In this document: piece after piece, positions 20,193 to 30,996 of the stretch | Position numbering within the stretch: the first letter of the stretch is position 1 | Layout: every line of letters starts with the position of its first letter | Origin: Cladochytrium replicatum | Taxonomy: Eukaryota; Chytridiomycota; Chytridiomycetes; Cladochytriales; Cladochytriaceae | DNA length: 64,000 nucleotides | Assembly (NCBI GenBank): GCA_025526935.1 | Contig: JAHLKD010000052.1 | Location: 186,001-250,000 of the forward strand | Reading direction: 5' to 3' | Position numbers and translations under genes: made by a program | Notes under the pieces: generated by a model | What the model saw: the letters and a program-made list of their open reading frames with translations, nothing else | Database searches by the model: none | What the model was told of the DNA's origin: nothing

Positions 20193-22117
20193 TCAACAGT
20201 CTAAACAACAATTTATATTTAAGGGACTCATCAGTTGCTTCTGGCGTGTTTCCAAAACATCGGCACCACTGTTCTTGATTTTCAGTGACTTATACGATTC
20301 CTCCCAGACTTTCCGCACTAGGGTGATCTGATCCCGTCCTACACCAAGCCTTTGAAAATCGATAATATTGATCCTTAAAACGAGGATCGAGTACCGTAGC
20401 AACTGCTAAACACGGGCTCTTAGCTGTTGAGTAATATATTCTCAGCTTATCTAGTGCATTTCGAAATGCTTTGGTGAAAGTTTCATCCAATTCTGCCTCC
20501 TCTAGGTCCTCCAGTTGATCGATAACATCGTTGTAAAATGGAATAACAAGCGGAAGTGTTGGATATCTAGACCCATCGATTGCCTTTGATATAACCTCGA
20601 AAACACTCAAACCATCCCGGATCTTCTGTAGGACCTCCCATTGCTTTGGATTTATTGACCAATCTTTCAAAGAATCTTCAATCCAGCATATTTTGTCCAT
20701 TGCCTCTCGTAGCTGTAAGGCTCGTTTGACCATATAGAAGGTGCTATTCCAGCGAGTTGTCACATCGATAATTGGTAATAGAGGAACCAGTTTCACAAAT
20801 CGGCACGAATTAATAAATGAGCTTCGTCGTTTTGGGGAAGACCGGATTCCTCTGACTAGCCGTCGAAGAAGGTTTATGACATTAACGCTGGAGTTATCGT
20901 CATTTGCGACTGTGTCCCCTGTGGGCACGAATGTATCGATAAAATCCTTTGCTGCAAGATTGATAATGTGTGTCATACACCGCATGTGTTGAGTTTCTGC
21001 ACACCACGCAATATCCCTATCTTCCAATAGTGTCTCCAGCTTAGCACTCATGGTAAAGTTGTTTGAACCGTTGTCGGTTGTAATGCACAATAAGCGTTCA
21101 CCCGATAGCATGCCAAATTCATCCAGACACTTGACAAGCTGATTAGCCATGGCAATGCCTTCATGCTTTCCAACCATCGGAATCATTTGCAGCAGCAAGT
21201 CCTGCGGCTCCCATTCTTTCGTGATGAAGTGGGCAGTAATTCCAAGAAAAGAAATCTGGTTCTTCGATGTCCAACAGTCAGCTGTTATTGATACTTTTGA
21301 AGGCGAACCAACAATCAGACCTCTAACGAGCTCCTTCTGCCTATCGTAAAGATCCATCTCCTTTTGCTTCGCTGCTTTTGCCGTCTTTGGTGTATAGTTT
21401 GGCTGAAAAGTCTTCAGCATGCTGACAAAGAACTCGTTCTCCACAACAGTAAAAGCCTGATTGTCTGCAGCAATCCAGTCCAAAATCGACCGCCACGCTA
21501 CGTCTGGATTGAACACAAAGTTTTGCTCCTTCTCCTGCGAGCCGAAATTCAATGTCTGTTGTCCCTTGGGGACGATGTCCAACAATCCAAGCGACCTGGC
21601 AATACTTCCATGGTGGTTTTTCAGATGCCGGAGGAAGTTTTTTGTTGATCCCGTCTTATCGACCTTCTGGCTCCACTTGCATTTCGCAACCAAACATGTT
21701 CTCAGACCATTATCAACCTTATAGTAATCCTTCGCTATGCCGCCTCGACTACCTCTACAGTCCGACATGCTATCAACATCTGCGTCTGATGAAAGCATTG
21801 ATGGTTGAACTGATCCAGCTGCAGGCTCCTGTCGCACTGAAGAGTCAGCAAAACTAACGTCGGCAGGAAGCTCTGGTGCACGCTGAGAAGCCAGGCCCAA
21901 CTCACTGGAGTCATTGGAAGAAGATGTGGAGCTCGGCTCTCGAGCGCTGCTGATCCACGTCTGCGTTTGTCCTGCATGCTGTTCCCCTCGCTGGACGCCT
22001 CTGAAATTTGGGGGCTGGCAGACTTCGCTTCTGTGTGTCAAGCGGATGACTATCCACCAGTCTTTGGCTTGTGTCGGACGCTGCCTTATGCTTTGGTTTA
22101 ACAAAGGCGGCGTCCAT
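20193..22117 (-). pseudogene. hAT transposase with BED zinc finger, frameshifted
   Basis: A frame of 604 codons (22104-20290) holds most of the protein. The BED-type finger is TCLVAKCKWSQKV followed by FLRHLKNHH. The RNase-H-like catalytic region has KVSITADCWTSKNQISFLGI (first catalytic Asp and the hAT D-x-W-T-S signature), LCITTDNGSNNFTMSAKLET (second Asp) and RCMTHIINLAAKDF (the C/H-x-x-H-I-x-N-L motif). TTRWNSTFYMVKRAL and AVATVLDPRFKDQYYRF are also family hallmarks. After DQYYRF the frame is wrong, and the correct continuation, LGVGRDQITLVRKVWEESYK, lies one frame over (20193-20402). The N-terminus also seems shifted: MDAAFVKPKHKAASDTSQR begins at 22117 in another frame and joins near 21930. 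The C-terminal dimerisation (hATC) domain is missing. Confidence 0.88.
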
Positions 22118-22236
22118 TTTTGCTGGGGTGTGGCTGGAACGTTACTGACACTAAGTGTCCAGGTGCATAGAAAGCACAGCTCTCAAGGTCTGTCGTGGTT
22201 TAAATTGTTTGTTACAGAACTTCCATTGTGACTTCT

Positions 22237-22500
22237 TGGAAAGTGTCCAGGTGGACAGAATCGTATTGCTAGTAACATTGATAGAGAGGTTAGTTGTACT
22301 TGATAGAGATCACTGAAGTACCGTCAATGAGTTGAGAAAGTCCAGGTGGACAGAAAATACATGCCTCAATGTCTGTTGTGATGCAAATTGTTTGATACAT
22401 ACAAAACTTATATTGCGTCTTCTTGGAAAGTGTCTGTGTGGACAGAAAGAACAATAGCTTCTTGGAAAGTGTCCGCGTGGACAGAAAGTACAATAGCTTT
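22237..22500. repeat. Right-arm inverted subterminal repeats of the hAT element
   Basis: GTCCAGGTGGACAGAAT at 22244 and a related copy at 22340 (96 bases apart) enclose GATCACTGAAGTACCGTCAA, the reverse complement of the left-arm unit. Two further short copies of the core (GTGTCTGTGTGGACAGAAAG near 22430 and GTGTCCGCGTGGACAGAAAG near 22470) follow. Confidence 0.8.
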
Positions 22501-22564
22501 GTTTTAGCTTCCCTATCACATCGGGTTTTACTCAGGTCTGATTCTTGACCCGAGAAGGATTTTG

Positions 22565-23059
22565 CTACTGGTCCCGATACCTGACCCAGATCCGACCCGT
22601 AAATTTTTCATGAAAACATCTGGTCTGCATCACAACTGACGACAATAAGTGGACATGTATTCCTATCCCTGTTGTCAATGACCTCTTCATGGTCGCTGCA
22701 ATTCCTAGAGACGACTTTTTAAATAAAATAGACGAGTCGTTAAACACATCCATCATGGTTACAGTCGTGTTTGCTGTCGTGGCAAACAAAGTAATGGTTT
22801 TTGGGACTTCTGCAGTTGTTTTCTCAATAAGTAAACTCACCAAGGAGATGCGAAAGATTGCAAAATCAATTTTTCGATGCTGGAAGAGGGATTTTGTGTT
22901 GAGAACAGCATGTTTGCAGTGGTACAGAGGATGCAGGCTGCCTTTGACTATTTGGTGATGGCTTTGTAAGTACATGGTTGGCATATCCTGAAATTTATAA
23001 ATAAGGTCGAACGAAGTCAAGCCAAACAAACTGATGACTATGAGCAGAACCAGCAACAC
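22565..23059 (-). CDS. Hypothetical membrane-protein fragment
   Basis: A 164-codon frame with a strongly hydrophobic N-terminal segment (MLLVLLIVISLFGLTSFDLI) and a second less hydrophobic one (ISLVSLLIEKTTAEVPKTIT). The start is arbitrary and the last ten codons run into the Arg/Pro-rich repeat sequence next to the hAT end, so the reading frame may be a receptor or sensor fragment cut by transposition, or not a gene at all. No domain is recognised. Confidence 0.3.
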   Translation of the reverse strand: MLLVLLIVISLFGLTSFDLIYKFQDMPTMYLQSHHQIVKGSLHPLYHCKHAVLNTKSLFQHRKIDFAIFRISLVSLLIEKTTAEVPKTITLFATTANTTVTMMDVFNDSSILFKKSSLGIAATMKRSLTTGIGIHVHLLSSVVMQTRCFHEKFTGRIWVRYRDQ

Positions 23060-23359
23060 GAAGCAAATTCTACCGCAACTGGAAATAGCTCTTTCCCGTG
23101 TCCCTCACTAATGAGACCATCTACCCTTCCTCCTTCGCGCGGTGAGTAAATAGATAGCTGTTTTAATTGATGGCGATGAACTATTGAAGGAGAGCAGAGT
23201 CATACTTGATTGCGGCTGCCAACGTGAAAGTGCATCATGCTATGTGACATTCTATTAGATATAAACATACAACAAATGTTTCCTTATTCTTCAAGGTCGG
23301 CGTGAGTGGTGGATGCAGTCAAGTTCATTCGCTGGACATGTCAAGCCAATTTAGACTTA
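23060..23359. other. Spacer before the RBR ligase gene, no gene seen
   Basis: This spacer separates the hypothetical membrane fragment from the stop codon of the RBR ubiquitin ligase. Both neighbours are on the minus strand. No open frame with coding character, repeat or RNA was found. Confidence 0.4.
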
Positions 23360-26300
23360 TCAGCCTTTGGCTTTTTGCGGCGCTTCTTGCCGAGATCCTC
23401 GTTGCGGTCCCTGAATAGGTTGTACGATTTGCGTGTTTGCAGGCTGGGGAACTGGCTGTACTGGTTCCCCTTGAGCACGATTAGCCGTTGCAGCAGCAAG
23501 TAACTTTCGACCACGCTTCCCCCGTCGTGTTTGCTTTCCGACGGCTTCATCATGTTCACCATCTTCAAGCACATCTGCATTTCCAACAGGATTCGCGTCA
23601 GCTCGAGCAACTGCAGCTTGTGCACGAGTGTATGCCCCTCCACTTCGCTTACGTGCAAGTTTTATCGCTTCCTGTCGTTCAGCTGCAGCCCGTAGTTGCC
23701 TTTTATCAATGACAACTGCAGCTGGGGGTGGTTGAGCCGCCAACTGTCCGGGAGCTCTCGGTGCTGGAAATTGGTCATTGGGAAGAGGTGCAGCGGCTGC
23801 TGGCTGTTGTCGAGGGTTGATAGCAGCGCCCGTGGCACGCAAGGTAGGAGCTTGCTGTACCGGCTGAGCAGGAGGAGCATTTCTGGCGGGTCGCCCAGCA
23901 GCGCGAGCGGCTTCATTTATACTGAATCGTTCTAACACTCGCCCAACAGCTGCCGGAGGAGGCAGTACAGGTACAGGAGGGGCATTTCTGGACGGTCGCG
24001 CCGCTGGACGTAAAGCATCTTCATTTAATCTGACTTGTTCTGCTACTCGTCCAGCAGGAGGTTGAACACGTGCGTTCTGAGCTGCCTGAGCCGCCGCGCG
24101 TATAGCTTCCATCTGCTCTGCCTGACGACCAGCCGCCTCACGCACACGATTTTCGTGCAATCGGAGTTGTTCTGCATGGCGAGCCTGTTGTGCTTCGACG
24201 TGACGTAAAGCTTCTTGGCGTAATCGAACTTGTTGTGCAAGAAGGTCGGCAGCAGCTTGCTGTACTGGTGCAGGGTTACCAGCATTGCGAGCTGCATTGA
24301 GTGCTGCGACATTAGCTGCTGCCAAACGCACGGCTTCTTGATGCACCTGCAAATGATTGGCGTGCGGATTTCCGAGAAGATTGTGTTGCAACACAAGACG
24401 GACGTGCTGCTGCTGAATCGCAGCTAGCTGCAGTGCTAAATCTGCTGTGACAGCAGCTGCAGGATTCGGTGTACCAACAGCAGGAGCTCTCGCCTGATTC
24501 GGTTGAGGTGCAGCAACAGCTTGAGCTCTCGCCTGAAAGGAGGAAGGTCAATTGTAAGCCAGTCTATAAATTTTATGACAGTACTGCAGGGTTTCCGGCA
24601 TTCGGCATCCCAGGAGCATGCGGCTGTGGTACTGGAATGACAGGAACATCGACAGCAATCTGTTGAACGGCAACATCTGGGGCTTTCTCCTTCACGTCGG
24701 CCAGTGCTCTTTGTGCAGCAGCGGCAACATCTTGGGCATGTCTCATGTTAAGATCATCCCACAGTTGGCAATTTCCCTCCTCTAAGTTATGGTAAGGGTA
24801 CAGCGGAGCGACAACATGTTTTGCTTACGTCTACGTCCATCAGGTGCTTGGTTGAAGTGATCGTACCCGCTGATCGCAGCTTTGCAGATATAGCACACAA
24901 CTAATGTGATGCAAGTTAATGCAAACGATCACAGATTTGACTGTCCTACGTACGTTGTCCGCAACTGCATCTCATTTTGTTACACTAGAAAGAATGACGA
25001 TGAGCCATATACGTGACGTTGACGCTTTTCCCTTACTCCGTCCGTTTTAATGAATTTCTGATGACACTTCGGACATTCTCGGAGGAGCGCTTCTGTCATA
25101 GCCTCTTCCACAGTATGTTGGGCATTTAACGCCTTGTCCTTTTCTTTTTCTAAAAAAGACAAAGTTTAGGGGAAACCACTATGCATAAGGTCTATTGGGA
25201 TGCACACCTTCACAGGTGAGTGGAAGGTGATTCGCCTTACGACAAAGCCGACACGAGACTGCCCTGCAATCTTCGTTTACGCACTGGAATAGTTTGTCGA
25301 CTTTTGGATCTGTATTCATGATTGCACCAAAAGGGCAGAATGGACATGTTGTGTATCCTTCGATGTTTGCCTGCGCAAACATCATACGTAAGCTGATACA
25401 AATGATGGATTTAGTAACCTCACCATGCGAATCTCCTCCTCTTGCCGGAGCTTGTGCCAATATCTGTACTTCTTTGGGTCCAAAAATCGTCGAACCTCGG
25501 CTTCCGGGAATCGATACTTACAACCACTGACGTCCATGCATTTAAGTTCGGTCTTTCTTGTATTCATAACCTCATCAGCAGCGCGCTGAGAACACTCGAG
25601 GCAAAACAAGTGACCGTCCTCGCATTGCGTTATCTAACAGAGTCAGATGAAATAAAGACAGATGGAGAATTGCCACTCACTTTTTGCATGGGATACTCAC
25701 AATAGCAACAGCCGCATTCAATTTGGGCTTCTTCAACACTCTCTTTACCTTTTCCTTTAGATTCACTCTCATCCTGTCTATTCTGTTCATCAAGTTTCAT
25801 TCGTTTTGGCGACCGCCCAACGGGGTTCGAAAACCATCCAAGCGCATTCTCCATCTCCGCCACCCAGACTTCTTTGGAAGAAGCCTCAAATTTCCTGCAC
25901 GATTCTGCTGCACTTTGATAAGCGACGATCTCAGCTTTCAGTCTTTCGTTGTTCACAACTATTTTGGTTGGAACTCGCGGTGCACTTAGCATTCGACATC
26001 CCAATCCCTCTGGTCGTTGTGTTTTCTCAATCAAACATCGCCGAAAGACTAAATTGTCGTGATGCAACTCGATCATTACCACCGAATATTTGCCAAAGTA
26101 TTGCATAAGTCGATCGATAGAGATATGGTGGACTAACTCGAGATTGTTCAGAAGGACAGTGCGACTATTATGAGTTGAAGAATAAGCAAGAAGAAGCATA
26201 CTATTGAAGATAGTAACACACCATTCGAATTTGTAATCTGGTGTGGGAACGAAATCAGGATCGGGATCGGTGAAGCCAACCATGACACTTTTCGCTGGAT

Positions 26301-26951
26301 CTTTTGGTGGTGGCAGCTCCACATCAGTCTCAACAGGTCTCTTTCGTGGAGAGCTTCTTTTGCTGTTACTTGCTTTGACATCAGAGCGTTTGGGGTACGA
26401 GTCACCGGCTGTTAGAACAGCGTCAGACGCGAGCTCGATATTTCCTTGCTGCTGTTCCAGAGTCTCGGCCAAGGCTAGTGGTGATGCTTCCGGAAACATT
26501 GAAATGAGACATTGAAGCTTTGATTCCCCTTTTGGTTGATTCGATGAAGATAAGGTCCACTTTGATGGTTCTGATTCCTTCGCTACACTGCCTGAGGACG
26601 ACGATGAAGACGTCGAAGCGCCAGCGACAGCTTTTCCATTCGTCGTCGAAACAGGTTTTGCGAGAACTGATCCAACCGGATCCTCGTCTTGTGACAGAAC
26701 ACCGAATGAATGTAATTCACGGTCACGAAGTTGAAGAACTTTATACCTTCACCGTCATCTTCGTTCTCACTTGCAGAGTGATCCTGTCCTGGGTCTTCTC
26801 CAAGGTCGTCTCCTAAGAGCATGGCAACGGCCATGTCTAAGTTCCCCTTCGCCTCCGAGAGATACAAGCGAAGTTCGTTTAGGTTCCTCGACGGGAACAG
26901 TTCTGAGAGCGGACCAACGTCGGCGATGGACTGAGAGGTCGCTGCCGACAT
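23360..26951 (-). CDS. RBR E3 ubiquitin ligase of RNF216/TRIAD3 type
   Basis: A ring-between-ring ligase that passes ubiquitin through a cysteine thioester. The start ATG 26949-26951 begins a UBA/CUE-like helix bundle (LSELFPSRNLNELRLYLSEA); a second follows (KLQCLISMFPEASPLALAET). RING1 begins ECGCCYCEYPMQK and continues over an intron with DGHLFCLECSQRAADE. The in-between ring has TTCPFCPFGAIMNTDP and SCRLCRKANHLPLTCE. RING2 is RECPKCHQKFIKTDG then CNKMRCSCGQLVCYICKAAI, whose inner cysteines include the catalytic one, ending SGYDHFNQAPDGR as in RNF216. This order and the HF-x-Q-x-P end identify the RNF216 subfamily. After it comes an unusual tail of over 400 residues, rich in Ala, Gln, Arg and Pro (HVEAQQARHAEQLRLHENRV), ending QKAKG at the stop 23360-23362. 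The N-terminal half is also Ser-rich with a possible nuclear signal (SSPRKRPVE). Confidence 0.87.
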
Positions 26952-27235
26952 CAGTGGGCAATTTGGTCTGGATCAGGGCAAATTGCATCACGTGGGCATG
27001 AGTTGCTGAACGTGATTGAGTTGAAGTATGAAAACGCACACTTTAAAAATGGGCTGAATTTGAGATTGGGATATCCCATTGTCAGTTGTTTGGCTTGTTA
27101 CAGCCAGAAGCACAGATCGTTAAATTTAAGGTTTTCTCCATCGCGGGCCCGGATGACTTTGGATCAGCACAACGGTATTCGCCCAAAGTAGTACGTAAAG
27201 CAGAAGCATAAGCGTAATCCAGTATCAGCTGATGA

Positions 27236-27544
27236 TTATCGTCCCGAGAGCACTCGAAGTAATCCAGAGTCGAGAAGAAGGTTAACTGCAACAACACCGA
27301 ACATGAAAATGGCCAGGTGAATAACAGGATGCTGGCTTGCTGTATATCGTTCTGGTCTGTCGATGTTCGTCTGGGCAACTCCTTTGAGCATCTTGGAGAA
27401 CTGTTACACTGTAATACCTACCTTCAAGACGACCCGCTGTGACCTTTCCCAAAAATTCCGGAAGACTGCAGTTTCGCTAAGAAATAACGTGAGGTTGTGT
27501 TGAGAAACATTGCATTACACTCATCCTCACCCATTGTTGCCCAT
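27236..27544 (-). CDS. Candidate single-pass membrane microprotein
   Basis: Minus-strand ATG 27542-27544 (MGNNG) followed by a 54-base intron (GG/GTGAGG to TTCTTAG) gives ETAVFRNFWERSQRVVLK. A second splice then leads to MLKGVAQTNIDRPERYTASQ and a hydrophobic helix HPVIHLAIFMFGVVAVNLLL, ending SGLLRVLSGR and TAA 27236-27238, about 70 residues in all. Size, amphipathic N-terminus and one helix suggest a small mitochondrial inner-membrane protein, but no family is recognised. The second intron would be only 30 bases, shorter than any other in the window, so the junction is doubtful; only the last exon is well supported. It is divergent from CCDC25. Confidence 0.4.
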
Positions 27545-27758
27545 GATGTTCTAAGCCACGTTACTTAAGGTGAAGTTGTTTCATCTTTCTCCTAAAGTTT
27601 ATGTACTATCAAAAGGCAGATGAATCAACTATCCAGCTATAATTTCAAATCCTTGAAAAATTAATGCTTACCGTCCTTCTGATAGTGGACACCCTCGGAT
27701 GAGCATGCCATTGTTGAGTCAGCTAGTGGAACACGTGAGTCGGTCGTGGCACAGCAAC

Positions 27759-28549
27759 ATGGTCTACTTCTTCACAAGCACGGCAGTCGAGCCGCCAGCA
27801 GTCATCTACATGGGGAAGGACAAGTTTGAGAGTACGTATTTTCAATAAAATGCGAAGAAATACCATGCATTGAAATAATAAGACTCAAAACATTCTTGAC
27901 AAATTGACTGACCAGATTAAGTGTAGACGAAGAGCTCATCAAGTACGGGTTCGAAGAGGACATCTGGTTTCACGTCGACAAGTTCTCCTCAGCACACGTC
28001 TACCTGCGCATCCCGCCAGATGCAGATTACACGTGGGAAAACATCCCACAAGCACTGCTCGACGATTGCGCTCAACTCACCAAGGCAAACTCGATCGAGG
28101 GCAACAAAAAGGACAACATCACCGTCATATACACTCCATGGGAAAATTTGAAGAAGACCCAGGGAATGGAAACTGGGCAGGTCACGTTTCACAAAGGAAA
28201 CATGGTCAAGAAGGTCTTTGTCGAGGCTCGGATCAACGCTATAGTGAATCGGTTGAACAAGACGCGACTGGAACAGTACCCTGATTTGGCGGGCGAGAAG
28301 CTTGCGAGACAGCGACAGGTGCGGAATGAAAAGAAGGCTGAAGAAAAGAAAAAGGTACATCCTAGCTAGTATGATCGTGGTTAGTATTTACACCGTAAAT
28401 AAACTCTGCAGAGAAAAGAGGAAGAAGAGCGCATTGCACAATTGAGAAAGGAGAAGGAAGAAAACAGTTATGATCGTGTGATGGACGAGAAGTATATGAG
28501 ATCGAACAAGGCTTATCTGAATGATGGGTCAGATGATGACTTCATGTGA
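27759..28549 (+). CDS. CCDC25 family protein (NFACT-R/DUF814 domain)
   Basis: ATG 27759 gives [20 protein letters not shown], then an intron (GAGA/GTACGT to GTGTAG) leads to [51 protein letters not shown] and [16 protein letters not shown]. This is the full NFACT-R fold with the D-I-W-F-H-V-D/S-S-A-H-V-Y-L signature shared with the Rqc2/NEMF ribosome-quality-control proteins. The C-terminal third is a highly charged helix ([19 protein letters not shown]) split by a third intron, ending SDDDFM. Length of about 210 residues equals the animal CCDC25. The fungal homologue has no assigned enzymatic role; human CCDC25 is reported as a DNA-sensing membrane protein, which need not apply here. Confidence 0.93.
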
Positions 28550-28623
28550 ATTCCAATAGAGGAATGAAACTTTTCCATTGAATTTCCAGAACAAATTACT
28601 CGCTTGCTCATTCCATTCGCATT

Positions 28624-30835
28624 TTATTTCGATTTATACGAAAAAGACTTTAGCGGGTCCGCCTTTTTCCTTGCAGCACCACCTATTGGTGGACGACCCC
28701 CTCCACGCTTCCGACGTCCATCTTTCTTAAATGGTACTTGTCGCACCCTTGGTCCGTTTTCTTCAGTTGCTTCTTCATTTGAGCCCGGTTTCTTCTTGGG
28801 CATCAGATAGGTTGGAATGTGCTTGAGTTCGGGCTGAACTCGATGTGAGTGGATTGGAAGGTCGTGTCGAAGCGCCTGAAGGTCTTGAGGATTGTCCTCG
28901 AAGTGTGCCTATTAGGGCACATGATTAGTCTCAAGATAGCATGTCACTGCCGCGAAGACATACCTTAAGCTTCTCCGAATTCAAAAGTTCGTTCTTGATT
29001 TCCTTCAAACGAGCATCCTTGATCGCAGATTTTGTGACCGATCGCAAGGCACCCTCACAGCGATATCGGAAAGCTTCGACCTGCTCCATATCGAACGTGT
29101 ATGGAGTGATTTCCCTACCAACATCTACGTAATACATATCAGAATCCTGTCAGCCAAAATCCCAAATTATACCAACCTTCTTGCTTTTTCCGAATCCGCT
29201 CAAACACTTCCTCATCCGTGACGAGCACCACCTTCTTCTGACCGTTGGCCCCCTTCTTTACCATCGTCTTCACCCCAATATTTCCATCTTCGTCCGTAAC
29301 AAAGCTGAGCGCCCAACCACGATTTCCCACTCCACGTGCCGTGCGTCCAACACGATGCGTGTACCCGCGAGCGCTTCGTGGAAGGTCAAAGTTGATCACA
29401 CTCTGCACGAAAGTAAAATCGATACCCCTTGATACGCCGAATTCATGGTCCTTGTTGAACATCTTCGACTTCTTGGCCTTCTGAGGTCCTGAATCTGCCC
29501 CTCGCTTCCTCTTACTCCCTGCAACAGCCTCGCTATCTTCTCCCTTTTCCTCATCATCATCGTTCCCGTTTGCCACATCTCCATCTTCATTATTTTCGTC
29601 GTCTTCGTCATCTGATCCTTCTGCGAGTCCATTCGCACCGACTGCTGATCCCATATCATCCGTTGCAACGATGTACTCGTAGATTCCGCGATTGAATTCG
29701 TTAACGATGTGGTATCGACTTCTGACAGGCATCTCGGCGTTCAAAGTGCAGCTCTTTATCCCAAATTGCTCCAAGAATAACTTCACTTGGTACCCTCGAT
29801 CGATATCATTCACAAAGATGATGCACTTCCCGCTGCCGAATGGGTGGACACGGAGTTTGAGGATGAAGTAAAGAAGCAGGAATTTATCTTTTTCATTCTT
29901 AGTCCTAAATTACAAGGTAGTGTAAGTCCTTCAAACGGGTGAATCCAAAAACAGAACATACTTCACAAAGTACTGCGTGAGCAGGTCTTCTTCAGCTTCA
30001 GCTTCTTCAAGTTTCAGAACTGCTGGATTTCGTAGGACTAGTTGTTTCAGCTTCTGCACATCCTGGCTGAGCGTAGCAGACATCAAGTAGCTTTGATATT
30101 GTTTCGGCATCTGTTTTAGAATGTTGCTGACGTCTGCATCGTAGCCGTAGGACAGAATGAGATCGGCTTCATCGATAACCAATGACTCAACGCTTCCCAG
30201 AGAGACATGCTATGAGACAGCCAGAATATGAGCTAAGTACACTGCACAGTCGAAGTTGCATTTACCTTGGTGTCAACATGACTGAGAATCTTACTCGGAG
30301 TTGTCACAACGATATCAGGCTTCTCACGGAGTACGGGTCTACAAATGAATCAATCAGAAACAGATGCAAAATCTGTTTCCAGCCACTACGAACACGACAG
30401 TTTTCTGGGCCTTATCCGCGAGAGCAAGGTTGAGCGCAGTTATTTCTTTATTGCAGTACATTGTCAAATCTTGGATATGCCGTGTGACTTGCTCTGCCAG
30501 TTCCCTTGTGGGAACTAAGATTAAAGCACGAAGCATTGGTTGAGGATCAGCATTCTAGCAACGAACATGAGTCAGCTTGTAGTCCAAACCAGTAAATCAC
30601 GCACCTTTGCTTGCAAAATTCGTTGGATGACAGGAAGGCAATATGCCGCTGTCTTCCCAGAACCAGTTCTTGCTCGAGCAAGAATGTCCTTTCCCGACAA
30701 TGCCAATGGAATTCCGTTTGATTGAACAAGCGTAGGATGTTGGAATCCAAGCTTCGTAAGGGCTCGCTGTAGCCGTACGTCCAGGTCCAACGCACTGAAT
30801 CCGCCGACAGTCTTGTCCAAATATTCGTCTTTCAT
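28624..30835 (-). CDS. DEAD-box RNA helicase DBP9/DDX56
   Basis: Nucleolar helicase for 60S ribosome assembly. ATG at 30833-30835 gives [20 protein letters not shown]. The motifs follow in order: Q-motif [16 protein letters not shown], motif [14 protein letters not shown], Ia [11 protein letters not shown], Ib [15 protein letters not shown] box [17 protein letters not shown] in [14 protein letters not shown], and in the second lobe [29 protein letters not shown] and [12 protein letters not shown]. An acidic insertion ([17 protein letters not shown] and on) precedes a lysine-rich [17 protein letters not shown] in lobe 2, as in DBP9 rather than other DBP family members. The family's C-terminal part ([50 protein letters not shown]) and a basic tail [20 protein letters not shown] end at TAA 28624-28626. 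There are six or so exons. About 600 residues. Confidence 0.92.
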
Positions 30836-30996
30836 TTTGACCTGTCAGAAACAGAGCCGCGCCACGCCAACCGTGTCCCACCAAAAACAAGGTTGATGTG
30901 ATTTACTTTAGTCCGCCCAGGTACATATAAATACATCAGTCTCTATCCAGCTGGTACCTTGATCGTGGTCCATCGATCGCCAACTATCTCATCTCG

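Larger units (their letters stand above)
19809..22515 (-). mobile_element. hAT-superfamily DNA transposon, degenerate
   Basis: A 2.7-kb unit bounded by TAGGGAAG at 19809-19816 and its complement CTTCCCTA at 22508-22515. It contains a BED-finger hAT transposase on the minus strand and, on both sides of it, inverted copies of a subterminal repeat unit around CTGTCCACCCGGACA (tandem on the left at 19859-20190, single to partial on the right at 22237-22500). The candidate ends are short and the flanking octamers differ, so no target-site duplication supports them; the true ends may be a little off. The frameshifts in the transposase show that this copy cannot move by itself. Confidence 0.75.

Noticed and set aside
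19801-22523. 8-base target-site duplication of the hAT element
   Set aside because: The octamers next to the proposed ends (TAATAAGC and TCACATCG) do not match, so I do not claim one.
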